From VFKU01 sp964620045 (GTDB taxonomy: Bacteria > Hydrogenedentota > Hydrogenedentia > Hydrogenedentales > GCA-2746185), in NCBI GenBank assembly GCA_964620045.1, contig CAZUJL010000003.1, forward strand, positions 124,001-188,000: 64,000 nucleotides of DNA. The letters run 5' to 3'. Numbering within the stretch: the first letter of the stretch is position 1; each line of letters begins with the position of its first letter. The translations under genes were made by a program, and so were the position numbers. Shown here in pieces: positions 8,520-16,173 of the stretch. The notes under the pieces are model-generated. The model was not told the origin of the DNA and searched no databases. It was given only the letters and a program-made list of their open reading frames with translations.

Positions 8520-10001
8520 CTAGCGCGCCACGCGTTGCAGGTATTCCGCTTCGTATGCGGCCAGTTGCTTGATGTCGTACCCCACGATGTTTTTCGTCAC
8601 GATCGAGTAGCGCATGGCGAGCTCGCGCGGATCGACGCCGTCCGCCGCCGCCCAGCCGCACAGTGCTGCGCCAAAGGCGGTGCCCTCCTTCATCGACGTC
8701 AGCATCCAGTCGAAATTTGGGCACAGTGTTGCGACGAGGTGGCAATACATCGCGTTCGACGCGAACCCGCCCTCGATATACGCGCGCGTCCCTCGCGGTG
8801 CATCGAGGTGCGCCACGGCGCGCTTCGTTGCCAGCGCCAATGCGAGATTCAGCGCCGCGAAGTAACGCTGCCGCAGTGTGCCAATGACGCCCGTCGCCAT
8901 GCCCGCATGCAGTTCATTCAGCGTGTAGTGGCGAATGCCCACGATCAGCCCCGGCCTCGCGCCGGGAAACACGGGCACATCCGGCAATGTGCCCGGAATC
9001 ACAAACAGATCGCGATCCGCCGAAACTTTCGCCAAAGACTCTTCATCTTGCCCATCCGGGAACGGCGCGAACTTCGCGAAGGTCTCGTACTCCATGCCCG
9101 CCGGCAGCAAACCCGTGAGCACCGGGCCGCTATACGCGCTTTGATTGAAGAACACGCCCGCGGCGAGTTGTTCGTCGGTCAGCGTCGATTTTTTCGACGG
9201 CCGCATCAGCACGCACCACGTCCCGGTTGAATTTAGCAGGAATTCCGATTCTTCCCGCGCGAGGTAGGGGAGAAGGTTCGCATTCGAATCGTGAATGCCC
9301 ACCGCGACCTTGCACTCCGCGCCGACGCCGCATTCCTTGATCCAGCTTGGACGCAACGGCCCCAGCACATCCCACGGCGCGCGCATGGGTCCGCCGAACA
9401 GTGTGTCCGCGCCCAGCTTCCGCGCGACATCGCTCCAGTCCTTGCGCGCGTAGTCCCAGAGATACGAATGGTTCCCGACATACGTCGGTTCGATTGCGCA
9501 ACGCCCGGTCAGCGCGTGCGCGAAGAATTGCGGATAGAAAAGTCCTCGCCGGCTCGCCGCCCATTCCTTCGGCAATCGCGTGCGCACGTAGTGCAGCATT
9601 TTCGCCATGTTGACGAAGCCGAGATCCGGCGAGGCTGTGGCGCGATGCAAATCCGTGCGGCTGCCGTATTCTTGATAGAACTCTTCCTGCACCGCGGCAT
9701 CTACCGGTGAGGTATACGACAGCACCGGCATCGCCAGTTCGTCGTGTTCATTCAGCAGCGCCAGCGTCGCGCCGTGTCCCGAAATGGAGATCGCGCAAAT
9801 CTCGTAAGTCTGCGCAAACACGCGCAGCCGGTCCTTGAACCACGCGAGCAGCTCGTCCGTCCGCTCGACTTCCAGCCCGCGCCACGCCGCTGGGCCGAGC
9901 GACACGCGCTCCTCCGCCAGCACCCGAAAGTCGCGGTCATACACCGCGGCCTTCTTGTTCGTCTTGCCGATATCGAGTACGAGTACAGTCTGCGGTTTCA
10001 T
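8520..10001 (-). CDS. FGGY-family carbohydrate kinase
   Basis: A sugar kinase of 493 residues in the FGGY/actin-fold family, related to rhamnulokinase and xylulokinase. The start is the ATG encoding MKPQTVLVLDIG; upstream codons add only a short, unlike extension. The N-terminal phosphate loop VLDIGKTNKKAAVYD and the middle SISGHGATLALL fit the N domain. LLNSTGTWCVLM and the C-terminal YIEGGFASNAMYCHLVA mark the second actin-like domain. It would phosphorylate the imported sugar with ATP. It is convergent with the ABC operon and divergent from the second PSD1-DUF1501 pair, with a shared 84-bp promoter region, so it probably serves the same sugar pathway. Confidence 0.93.
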   Translation of the reverse strand: MKPQTVLVLDIGKTNKKAAVYDRDFRVLAEERVSLGPAAWRGLEVERTDELLAWFKDRLRVFAQTYEICAISISGHGATLALLNEHDELAMPVLSYTSPVDAAVQEEFYQEYGSRTDLHRATASPDLGFVNMAKMLHYVRTRLPKEWAASRRGLFYPQFFAHALTGRCAIEPTYVGNHSYLWDYARKDWSDVARKLGADTLFGGPMRAPWDVLGPLRPSWIKECGVGAECKVAVGIHDSNANLLPYLAREESEFLLNSTGTWCVLMRPSKKSTLTDEQLAAGVFFNQSAYSGPVLTGLLPAGMEYETFAKFAPFPDGQDEESLAKVSADRDLFVIPGTLPDVPVFPGARPGLIVGIRHYTLNELHAGMATGVIGTLRQRYFAALNLALALATKRAVAHLDAPRGTRAYIEGGFASNAMYCHLVATLCPNFDWMLTSMKEGTAFGAALCGWAAADGVDPRELAMRYSIVTKNIVGYDIKQLAAYEAEYLQRVAR

Positions 10002-10048
10002 CGCGCGGCCCAGGCCTGGCCGCGCATTGTACATTGCCGCGCCGCCGG

Positions 10049-10065
10049 GGTATTGCTAAAATACC
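10049..10065. promoter_or_regulatory. Extended -10 and inverted repeat in divergent kinase/PSD1 promoter
   Basis: GGTATT-gctaa-AATACC is a perfect 6+6 inverted repeat. On the plus strand it overlaps TTGCTAAAAT (10053-10062), a good extended -10 element (TGnTAAAAT). Transcription would begin about 17 nt before the PSD1 start codon at 10086. The same TTGCTAAAAT string occurs just before miaB. The repeat could be an operator for the divergent kinase and PSD1 genes; no regulator gene lies nearby. Confidence 0.4.
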
Positions 10066-10085
10066 TGGCGGGCCGGAGAGTTGCG

Positions 10086-12485
10086 ATGACCCCAGGCAAA
10101 CAAGCCGCGCTACTGGCGATGGTGTTCGTGTGCGCCACTGTTTATGCGCACGCCGCAGACGACGTTTCGTTCCAATCCGACGTCCTGCCCATTCTGTCGA
10201 ACAACTGTTTCAAGTGTCACGGCCCCGACGTCCGCGCGCGCAAAGGCCGCCCCGGTTTCGACAGCTTCGAGAACGTCACAAAGCCGAACCGCAACGGACT
10301 CATTCCGGTTATTCCTGGAAAGCCCGGCGAGAGCGAGATGATTCGCCGCGTGTCGGCCGGCCCCGGCCGATACCGGATGCCGCCGGCAGACGCTGGACCG
10401 CCGCTCACGCCGGAGCAAATCGACGTGCTCCGCCGCTGGATCGAATCCGGCGCGAAATATGAAAAGCACTGGGCTTACGTCGCGCCAGAGCGTCCGGAGT
10501 TGCCCGCCGTTCAGGACACGAAATGGGCGCGGAACGACATCGATCGCTTCGTGCTCGCGCGGCTTGAAAAAGAGGGGCTGAAACCTTCTCCCGAAGCCGA
10601 CGCGCACACGCTCGTGCGCCGCGTATACCTCGACCTCACCGGCATCCCGCCGACGCCGGAACAAGTCCAGGCTTTTGTGAAAAATCGTCACGCCGACGCC
10701 TACGAGTCACTCGTCGACGATCTGCTCGCCTCGCCGCGCTACGGCGAACACTGGGCGCGCGTGTGGCTCGATCTCGCGCGCTTCGCCGACACGCGCGGCT
10801 ACGAAAAAGACGACCCGCGCGTGCTCTGGCCCTGGCGCGACTGGGTGATCCGTTCGCTGAACGCCGACATGCCCTTCGACGAGTTCACGATCGAACAGCT
10901 CGCCGGCGATCTGCTGCCGAATGCCACCGAGGACCAAATCCTCGCCACCGGCTTCCACCGCAACACGATGAACAACGACGAAGGCGGCACCGACGACGAA
11001 GAATTCCGCGTGTCGTCCGTCATCGATCGCGTGAATACGACCTACTCGACGTGGATGGCGACGAGGAGCAGATGCGCGCAATGTAACGATCACAAGTACG
11101 ACCCGATTTTGCAGAAGGATTTCAATCACAGAAACGCCTTCTTCAATCAGACAGCCGACCGCGACACGCAGGACGAAAAACCGCTGCTTGTGATCGCGTC
11201 CGACGCCGACCTCGCCGCCGAAGGCCCCGCGAACGAGAAGGTAAACCAGACGAAAGCCGCCGTCGATCAGGCGAAGAAAGCCTTGGAAGATCCAGCGCTT
11301 TCCGCCGAAGACAAGGCAAAGCGCACTGAAGAATTGAAGCCGCTCGAAGAGGCCGCCAAGGCCGCCCGCACCGAGCGCGATGCCGTCGCGGCCCGCATCG
11401 TGCGTGTGCCCGTGATGCAGGAACTGCCCGCCGCCGTCCAACGGACCACGCGCGAGTTCCGCCGCGGTAGTTTCCTCTCGCCGGGCGATCCCGTCGACGC
11501 CAACACGCCGGAAATTTTCCCGGCGTATCCCGCGGACCTGCCCAAGGATCGCCTCGGCTTCGCGAAGTGGCTCGTGTCTCGCGAAAATCCGCTCACGGCG
11601 CGCGTGACCGTGAACCGGCAATGGGAGCAACTCTTCGGCGTCGGCATTGTGAAGACCAGCGAAGATTTCGGTCTGCGCAGCGAGTTGCCGTCGCACCCGG
11701 ATCTGCTCGATTGGCTCGCGATCGAATTCATGGACGAGGGCTGGAGCCTCAAGCAGCTCACGAAGACGATCGTGATGTCCGCCACCTATCGGCAGGAATC
11801 CGTTGTGACCGACGCGCTGCGCGAGCGCGACCCGGAGAATCGTCTCCTTGCGCACGGCCCGCGTTTCCGACTCGACGCCGAAGTCGTGCGCGACAGCGCG
11901 CTCGAAATCGGCGGCTTGCTCAGTACCAAGATGTACGGCCCCTCCGTAATGCCCTATCAGCCCGACGGCGTGTGGAACGTCGTGTACAGCGGCTACAAGT
12001 GGGTGCAGAGCGAGGGCGAAGATCGTCACCGCCGCGGCGTATACACGTACACGCGCCGCACGTCGCCGTATCCGTCGATGGTCGCGTTCGACGCCGGCTC
12101 GCGCGAGGTCTGCCTCGTGCGCCGTGTGCGCACGAACACGCCGCTGCAGGCGCTTGTGATGCTGAACGATCCGGTGTACATCGAAGCCGCGCAGGGCCTC
12201 GGCCGCAAAATGGCGCAGCTCGATGCAAAGGATTCTAAGGCGCGCCTCGAATACGGCATGCTCGCCGCGCTGTCGCGTCCGCCGACGAAAGCCGAAGAGG
12301 CGCGGCTGCTCGAATTTTTCAACGACGAACGCGCGCGGTATGCGGCCGATGCGACGGCGGCCGAAGCCATGGCCACCAAGCCGATCGGCGCATTGCCCGA
12401 AGGTCTGGATGCTGCCGATGCGGCGGCGTGGTCGACGGTGGCGAATGTGATACTGAATCTGGACGAATTCGTGACACGGCGGTAG
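10086..12485 (+). CDS. PSD1 protein: cytochrome-type N-domain, DUF1549, DUF1553
   Basis: A complete 799-residue Planctomycete-type protein. The ATG at 10086 begins a signal peptide (LLAMVFVCATVYAHA). A haem-binding CFKCH follows at residues 41-45 (PSD1 domain). DUF1549 spans ~150-360 (WARNDIDRFVLARLEKEGL, HWARVWLDLARFADT). An alanine/lysine/glutamate coiled-coil insert lies at ~385-440. DUF1553 fills the rest (RVTVNRQWEQLFGVGIV, RLDAEVVRDSALEIGGLL, LQALVMLNDPVY). Odd feature: the conserved family motif CAQCH reads CAQCN here (residues 330-334), in a patch of rare Arg codons. Divergent from the FGGY kinase and 11 nt before the DUF1501 gene. It is probably a periplasmic oxidoreductase linked to sugar use; the reaction is unknown. 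Confidence 0.94.
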   Translation: MTPGKQAALLAMVFVCATVYAHAADDVSFQSDVLPILSNNCFKCHGPDVRARKGRPGFDSFENVTKPNRNGLIPVIPGKPGESEMIRRVSAGPGRYRMPPADAGPPLTPEQIDVLRRWIESGAKYEKHWAYVAPERPELPAVQDTKWARNDIDRFVLARLEKEGLKPSPEADAHTLVRRVYLDLTGIPPTPEQVQAFVKNRHADAYESLVDDLLASPRYGEHWARVWLDLARFADTRGYEKDDPRVLWPWRDWVIRSLNADMPFDEFTIEQLAGDLLPNATEDQILATGFHRNTMNNDEGGTDDEEFRVSSVIDRVNTTYSTWMATRSRCAQCNDHKYDPILQKDFNHRNAFFNQTADRDTQDEKPLLVIASDADLAAEGPANEKVNQTKAAVDQAKKALEDPALSAEDKAKRTEELKPLEEAAKAARTERDAVAARIVRVPVMQELPAAVQRTTREFRRGSFLSPGDPVDANTPEIFPAYPADLPKDRLGFAKWLVSRENPLTARVTVNRQWEQLFGVGIVKTSEDFGLRSELPSHPDLLDWLAIEFMDEGWSLKQLTKTIVMSATYRQESVVTDALRERDPENRLLAHGPRFRLDAEVVRDSALEIGGLLSTKMYGPSVMPYQPDGVWNVVYSGYKWVQSEGEDRHRRGVYTYTRRTSPYPSMVAFDAGSREVCLVRRVRTNTPLQALVMLNDPVYIEAAQGLGRKMAQLDAKDSKARLEYGMLAALSRPPTKAEEARLLEFFNDERARYAADATAAEAMATKPIGALPEGLDAADAAAWSTVANVILNLDEFVTRR

Positions 12486-12496
12486 AGGCGACGACG

Positions 12497-13924
12497 ATGA
12501 ACCCGATTTACGACCATTTCCAAGGCATCACGCGACGGCAGTTCCTCGGCCGGTGCAACGCCGGCATCGGCGCGATGGCGCTGAGCAGCCTGCTCGGGCC
12601 GATCGCTTCTGCCGAAGACGGCCTCACGGGCCTGCCGCATTTCGCGCCGACCGCCAAACGCGTCATCTATCTCCACATGGCCGGCTCGCCGCCGCAGCAG
12701 GACCTTCTCGATTACAAACCGGTGCTGAACAAACTGAACGGTCAGCCGTGCCCGGATGAAATCTTCAAGAACGAGCGCTTCGCCTTCATCAAAGGCCACC
12801 CGAAAATGCTCGGCACGCCGCACGAGTTCAAGCAACACGGCCAGGCGGGCACATGGGTTTCGAGCATCCTGCCGCACTTTTCCGAAATCGTCGACGACGT
12901 CACCGTTGTGAATTCGATGTTCACCGATCAGTTCAACCACGCGCCCGCGCAGTTGTTTCTGTACACCGGTTCCGCGCTGCCCGGCCGTCCCTCGATGGGA
13001 TCCTGGGCGACCTACGGTCTCGGCAGCGAAAATCAGGACCTGCCCGGCTTCATCGTGCTCGTCAGCGGCAACACGCCCGATGGCGGAAAGAGTGTGTGGG
13101 GCAGCGGCTTCCTGCCCAGCATCCACCAGGGCGTGCAATGCCGCACCTCCGGCGATCCGGTGCTGTACCTCGGCAATCCCGACGGCATGGATCGTGACGC
13201 GCGCCGGCGCACGCTCGACGCCATGCGCGATCTGAACGAGATGCAGCACGCGCGCGAGGGCGACGCTGAAACGCTCACGCGCATCGCGCAATACGAAATG
13301 GCGTTCCGCATGCAGGTTTCCGTGCCCGAGGTGATGAACATCGCCGACGAGCCGCAGAACATGCTCGACATGTACGGCGCGAAACCGGGCGAGACCTCGC
13401 TGGCGAATAACTGCCTGCTCGCGCGGCGCTTGTCTGAAAAGGGCGTGCGCTTCGTGCAGATTTTCGACTGGGGCTGGGACGTCCACGGCGCGGGCCAGGG
13501 CAACGACATTGTCGAGTACCTGCCGCAGAAGTGCAAGACCATGGACCAGCCCGTCGCCGCGCTCGTGAAGGACCTCAAGCAGCGCGGGCTGCTGGACGAA
13601 ACGCTGGTCGTATGGAGCGGCGAATTCGGCCGCACGGCGATGAACGAAGAGCGCGACGGCTCAAAGTTCCTCGGCCGCGATCATCATCCGCACGCGTTCT
13701 CGATCTGGATGGCGGGCGGCGGCATCAAGCGCGGCGCCGTGGTGGGGAAGACCGACGACTTCAGCTACAAGATCGTCGAGACACCCATTCATATCCACGA
13801 TCTGCAGGCCACGATCCTGAATTGCCTCGGCATTGACCACACGCGCCTGACCTACCGGTTCCAGGGCCGCGACTACCGGCTCACCGACGTGCATGGCCGC
13901 GTCGTGAAGGAATTGCTCGCCTAG
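12497..13924 (+). CDS. DUF1501 family protein, Tat-exported (second copy)
   Basis: A protein of 475 residues starting MNPIYDHFQGITRRQFLG. The twin-arginine motif (TRRQFL near residue 12) is followed by a hydrophobic segment ending ASA. The DUF1501 motifs are RVIYLHMAGSPPQQDLLDYK, RFVQIFDWGWDVHG, VVWSGEFGRTAMNEE and GRDHHPHAFSIWMAGGG. The WDVHG variant and the PPQQ insertion set it apart from the first DUF1501 copy, so the two pairs are diverged and probably not functionally identical. It pairs with the PSD1 gene 11 nt upstream. Its TAG stop overlaps the moeA TAG stop on the other strand within one CTAG. Confidence 0.93.
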   Translation: MNPIYDHFQGITRRQFLGRCNAGIGAMALSSLLGPIASAEDGLTGLPHFAPTAKRVIYLHMAGSPPQQDLLDYKPVLNKLNGQPCPDEIFKNERFAFIKGHPKMLGTPHEFKQHGQAGTWVSSILPHFSEIVDDVTVVNSMFTDQFNHAPAQLFLYTGSALPGRPSMGSWATYGLGSENQDLPGFIVLVSGNTPDGGKSVWGSGFLPSIHQGVQCRTSGDPVLYLGNPDGMDRDARRRTLDAMRDLNEMQHAREGDAETLTRIAQYEMAFRMQVSVPEVMNIADEPQNMLDMYGAKPGETSLANNCLLARRLSEKGVRFVQIFDWGWDVHGAGQGNDIVEYLPQKCKTMDQPVAALVKDLKQRGLLDETLVVWSGEFGRTAMNEERDGSKFLGRDHHPHAFSIWMAGGGIKRGAVVGKTDDFSYKIVETPIHIHDLQATILNCLGIDHTRLTYRFQGRDYRLTDVHGRVVKELLA

Positions 13925-15093
13925 CGCACCAGCCGCACATGGGTGGGTGCACCCGCGGCGAGTTCGGTCACGCCCTCGGGGAACGCGATGATCCCGTGCG
14001 CGCCGCAGAGCGCGCTGATGTGCGACGAACCCTGATACGGCATGCGGCGCACGGTGCCGTCCTCGCCGATGACGACCGGCACCCATGATTCGCGCGTGCC
14101 GGATTTTCGCGTGAACGTTTCGCCGAGCGGCATGCGAATGTGCATGGGTTTGTACTCGTGGCCCATCAACGCAAACAGGAACGGCCGCACGAGAATTTCG
14201 AAGATCACGAAACTGGAGACTGGGTTTCCCGGCAATCCAAAGCAGTATCGCCGATCCGCCACGGCGAAGGTCGTCGGTTTGCCCGGCTGAATCGCCACGC
14301 GATCGAATTTGATCTCGAATCCCCGCGCCCGCAGACCTTTCGGCACCAGATCGAAATCGCCCATCGACACGCCGCCCGAGATCAGCAGCACATCGTGATC
14401 CTTCGCGTTCTTCAGGTGCTCCTCGACCGACGCCTCATTGTCGCGCGCAATGCCGAGATAGTCCGCGTGGATCCCCATCCGCGCCACTTGCGCGCAAAGT
14501 TGCGGACCGTTGCTGTTGCGAATATGCCACGCATCCGGCGCGCGGCCCGCCTCTATCAATTCATCGCCGGTCGCCAACACCGCCACCCGCGGCTGTTTGT
14601 ATACATTCGGCTGCACACAGCCTACGGCCGCGAGCACCGCCAACTCCGGCGGATGAATGCGTGTGCCCTTGCTGAGCAACAATTCGCCGGCGTGATAATC
14701 GCGCCCGATCGGCGCAATGTTCGCCACGGTGTCCTGCCCCGTGAATCGCACGGAGCCGTTATCGGCCACGCTATGCTCCACCATGAACACACAGTCCGCG
14801 CCGCTTGGCAACATCGCGCCCGTCATGATCTTCGCGCACTCGCCGGTGCCGAGCGATTTTTGCGGGGCGTATCCCGCCGCGATCGTCTCCACCACGCGCA
14901 TGGCGCCGTTCATATCCGCGCGGCGGCAGGCGTATCCGTCCACCATCGCCTTGTCGTAGGGCGGCATCGCCGTGTCCGCGCGCACTTCCTGCGCCAGAAT
15001 CCGCCCCAACACATCGGCCAAGGGAATGCGCTCGTCGCCGAGCATGAGCGCGGCGGCGAGCGCGGTTTTGTACGCCTCGTTAAATGAGATCAC
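13921..15093 (-). CDS. moeA: Molybdopterin molybdenumtransferase MoeA
   Basis: MoeA inserts molybdate into adenylylated molybdopterin in the last step of Mo-cofactor synthesis. The GTG start at 15093 gives 390 residues, a normal length; it is 7 nt past the stop of the gene upstream, with aagga just before it. Motifs: PPYDKAMVDGYACR near residue 50, AKIMTGAMLPSGADCVFMVE, the MoCF_biosynth core VAVLATGDELIEAG, ISGGVSMGDFDLVPKGL, and FGLPGNPVSSFVIFEI. A longer upstream frame adds residues with no family match and would overlap the preceding gene by more than 100 bp. No molybdoenzyme or other moa/moe gene is visible in the window. Confidence 0.95.
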   Translation of the reverse strand: MISFNEAYKTALAAALMLGDERIPLADVLGRILAQEVRADTAMPPYDKAMVDGYACRRADMNGAMRVVETIAAGYAPQKSLGTGECAKIMTGAMLPSGADCVFMVEHSVADNGSVRFTGQDTVANIAPIGRDYHAGELLLSKGTRIHPPELAVLAAVGCVQPNVYKQPRVAVLATGDELIEAGRAPDAWHIRNSNGPQLCAQVARMGIHADYLGIARDNEASVEEHLKNAKDHDVLLISGGVSMGDFDLVPKGLRARGFEIKFDRVAIQPGKPTTFAVADRRYCFGLPGNPVSSFVIFEILVRPFLFALMGHEYKPMHIRMPLGETFTRKSGTRESWVPVVIGEDGTVRRMPYQGSSHISALCGAHGIIAFPEGVTELAAGAPTHVRLVR

Positions 15094-15100
15094 GACATCC

Positions 15101-16063
15101 TTACTCGCGCGGAGGGTTGAAGTGCGCAAGGATTTCACCCTCGGGCACGTTGTCTTCCCAGTCCCAATGGCGCACGCCCACGCCCTCGCGGATATACGAG
15201 AGTCGCGGCGGCACCGTCCCAATGAACTCCATGAACAACAGCGGCGGAATCAAATGCGCGCTGAACAACGGCTGCGTCTCCGTCTGAAACTCCGCCAGCT
15301 CGTCCTCGCTGCCCATCATCAGCGCCATCATCGACGGAAGATTCGGCATCTCCATCAACTTGTTCAGACCCGGCACCGAGGCCTTGCAATGCTCGCACGT
15401 CGCATTCAGAAACGCCACAAGGTGCTCGCCCTTGCCGAGATCGAACGACTGTCCGTCGGCCTCGAACACAAACTGGGCGTAGGGTTTCGTGCCGTCCGTG
15501 GGGGCGCCGTTCATCGGCCGAGAGGACTTGTCGCCCCCCAGCACGCCGCTTACGCCTGCGATGATTACGACTGCCAATGCGAACACGCCCGCTACTGCAC
15601 GACGCCGTTGCGTAAACAGGGGAGAGGCGGTGGCGCTGGAAGCCTTTGTGCCCTGCCAGGCAAACGCAATCGCCGCGACCAGCGCCGCATTCTTGATCAG
15701 TGACTCCACGGGACCCATCGTGATCCAGGCGCCGAGACAGCCGCAGTCCTTCAGGCCGTGGAACTGCCACGCGTACACAATCAGTCCGCTGTAGACGGCA
15801 ATCATGCCGGCCGACGCGAGATGTGCGAACCCGCGCATCCGTGTGCCGGCCACGAGCACGGTCCCAAGGATCACTTCGACCGCGAGTGCGAACCACGCCG
15901 ACGCGCGCACGAGCCCCGCGTCTTTCACGACGTTGTACGCGGAGATCTGCACGCCAAAAGCATCCATGTCGAAGGCTTTTGCCGCCGCCGACACGAGAAA
16001 GAACACGCCGACCGCGATCTCGGTCCAGCGCGCCGCTTTTACTACACCGGGGGTCATTGCCAC
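15101..16063 (-). CDS. MauE/DoxX-like membrane domain fused to a thioredoxin-like domain
   Basis: A 320-residue protein in two parts. Residues ~10-140 form a four-helix MauE/DoxX-type membrane domain with the paired cysteines of KDCGCLGAW (107 and 109). After another transmembrane segment (~157-175), residues ~195-320 look like an exported thioredoxin-fold domain with a CxxC redox pair (NATCEHC, 223/226). MauE-type domains pass electrons to disulfide proteins in the periplasm, so the fusion plausibly carries membrane-derived reducing or oxidising power to its own thioredoxin domain. Translation may start at the second ATG, two codons in. It precedes moeA by 7 nt on the same strand. No substrate is suggested by the neighbours. 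Confidence 0.8.
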   Translation of the reverse strand: MAMTPGVVKAARWTEIAVGVFFLVSAAAKAFDMDAFGVQISAYNVVKDAGLVRASAWFALAVEVILGTVLVAGTRMRGFAHLASAGMIAVYSGLIVYAWQFHGLKDCGCLGAWITMGPVESLIKNAALVAAIAFAWQGTKASSATASPLFTQRRRAVAGVFALAVVIIAGVSGVLGGDKSSRPMNGAPTDGTKPYAQFVFEADGQSFDLGKGEHLVAFLNATCEHCKASVPGLNKLMEMPNLPSMMALMMGSEDELAEFQTETQPLFSAHLIPPLLFMEFIGTVPPRLSYIREGVGVRHWDWEDNVPEGEILAHFNPPRE

Positions 16064-16128
16064 TGCATCCTTACGAGTGTTCCAGCGTGCCGCTATCCTA
16101 AACGATCAGCGCACCACTCAAAAAGAAA

Positions 16129-16157
16129 CCGGGGCGGCCCGCTCTGGGCCGCCCCGG
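16129..16157 (-). terminator. Rho-independent terminator of the long acyl-CoA dehydrogenase
   Basis: A perfect 12-bp GC-rich stem (16129-16140 with 16146-16157) and a 5-nt loop. Reading on the minus strand it is followed by TTTCTTTTT. It sits 16 nt after the stop codon of the dehydrogenase gene. Confidence 0.9.
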
Positions 16158-16173
16158 CTAACATTGTGCTGAA

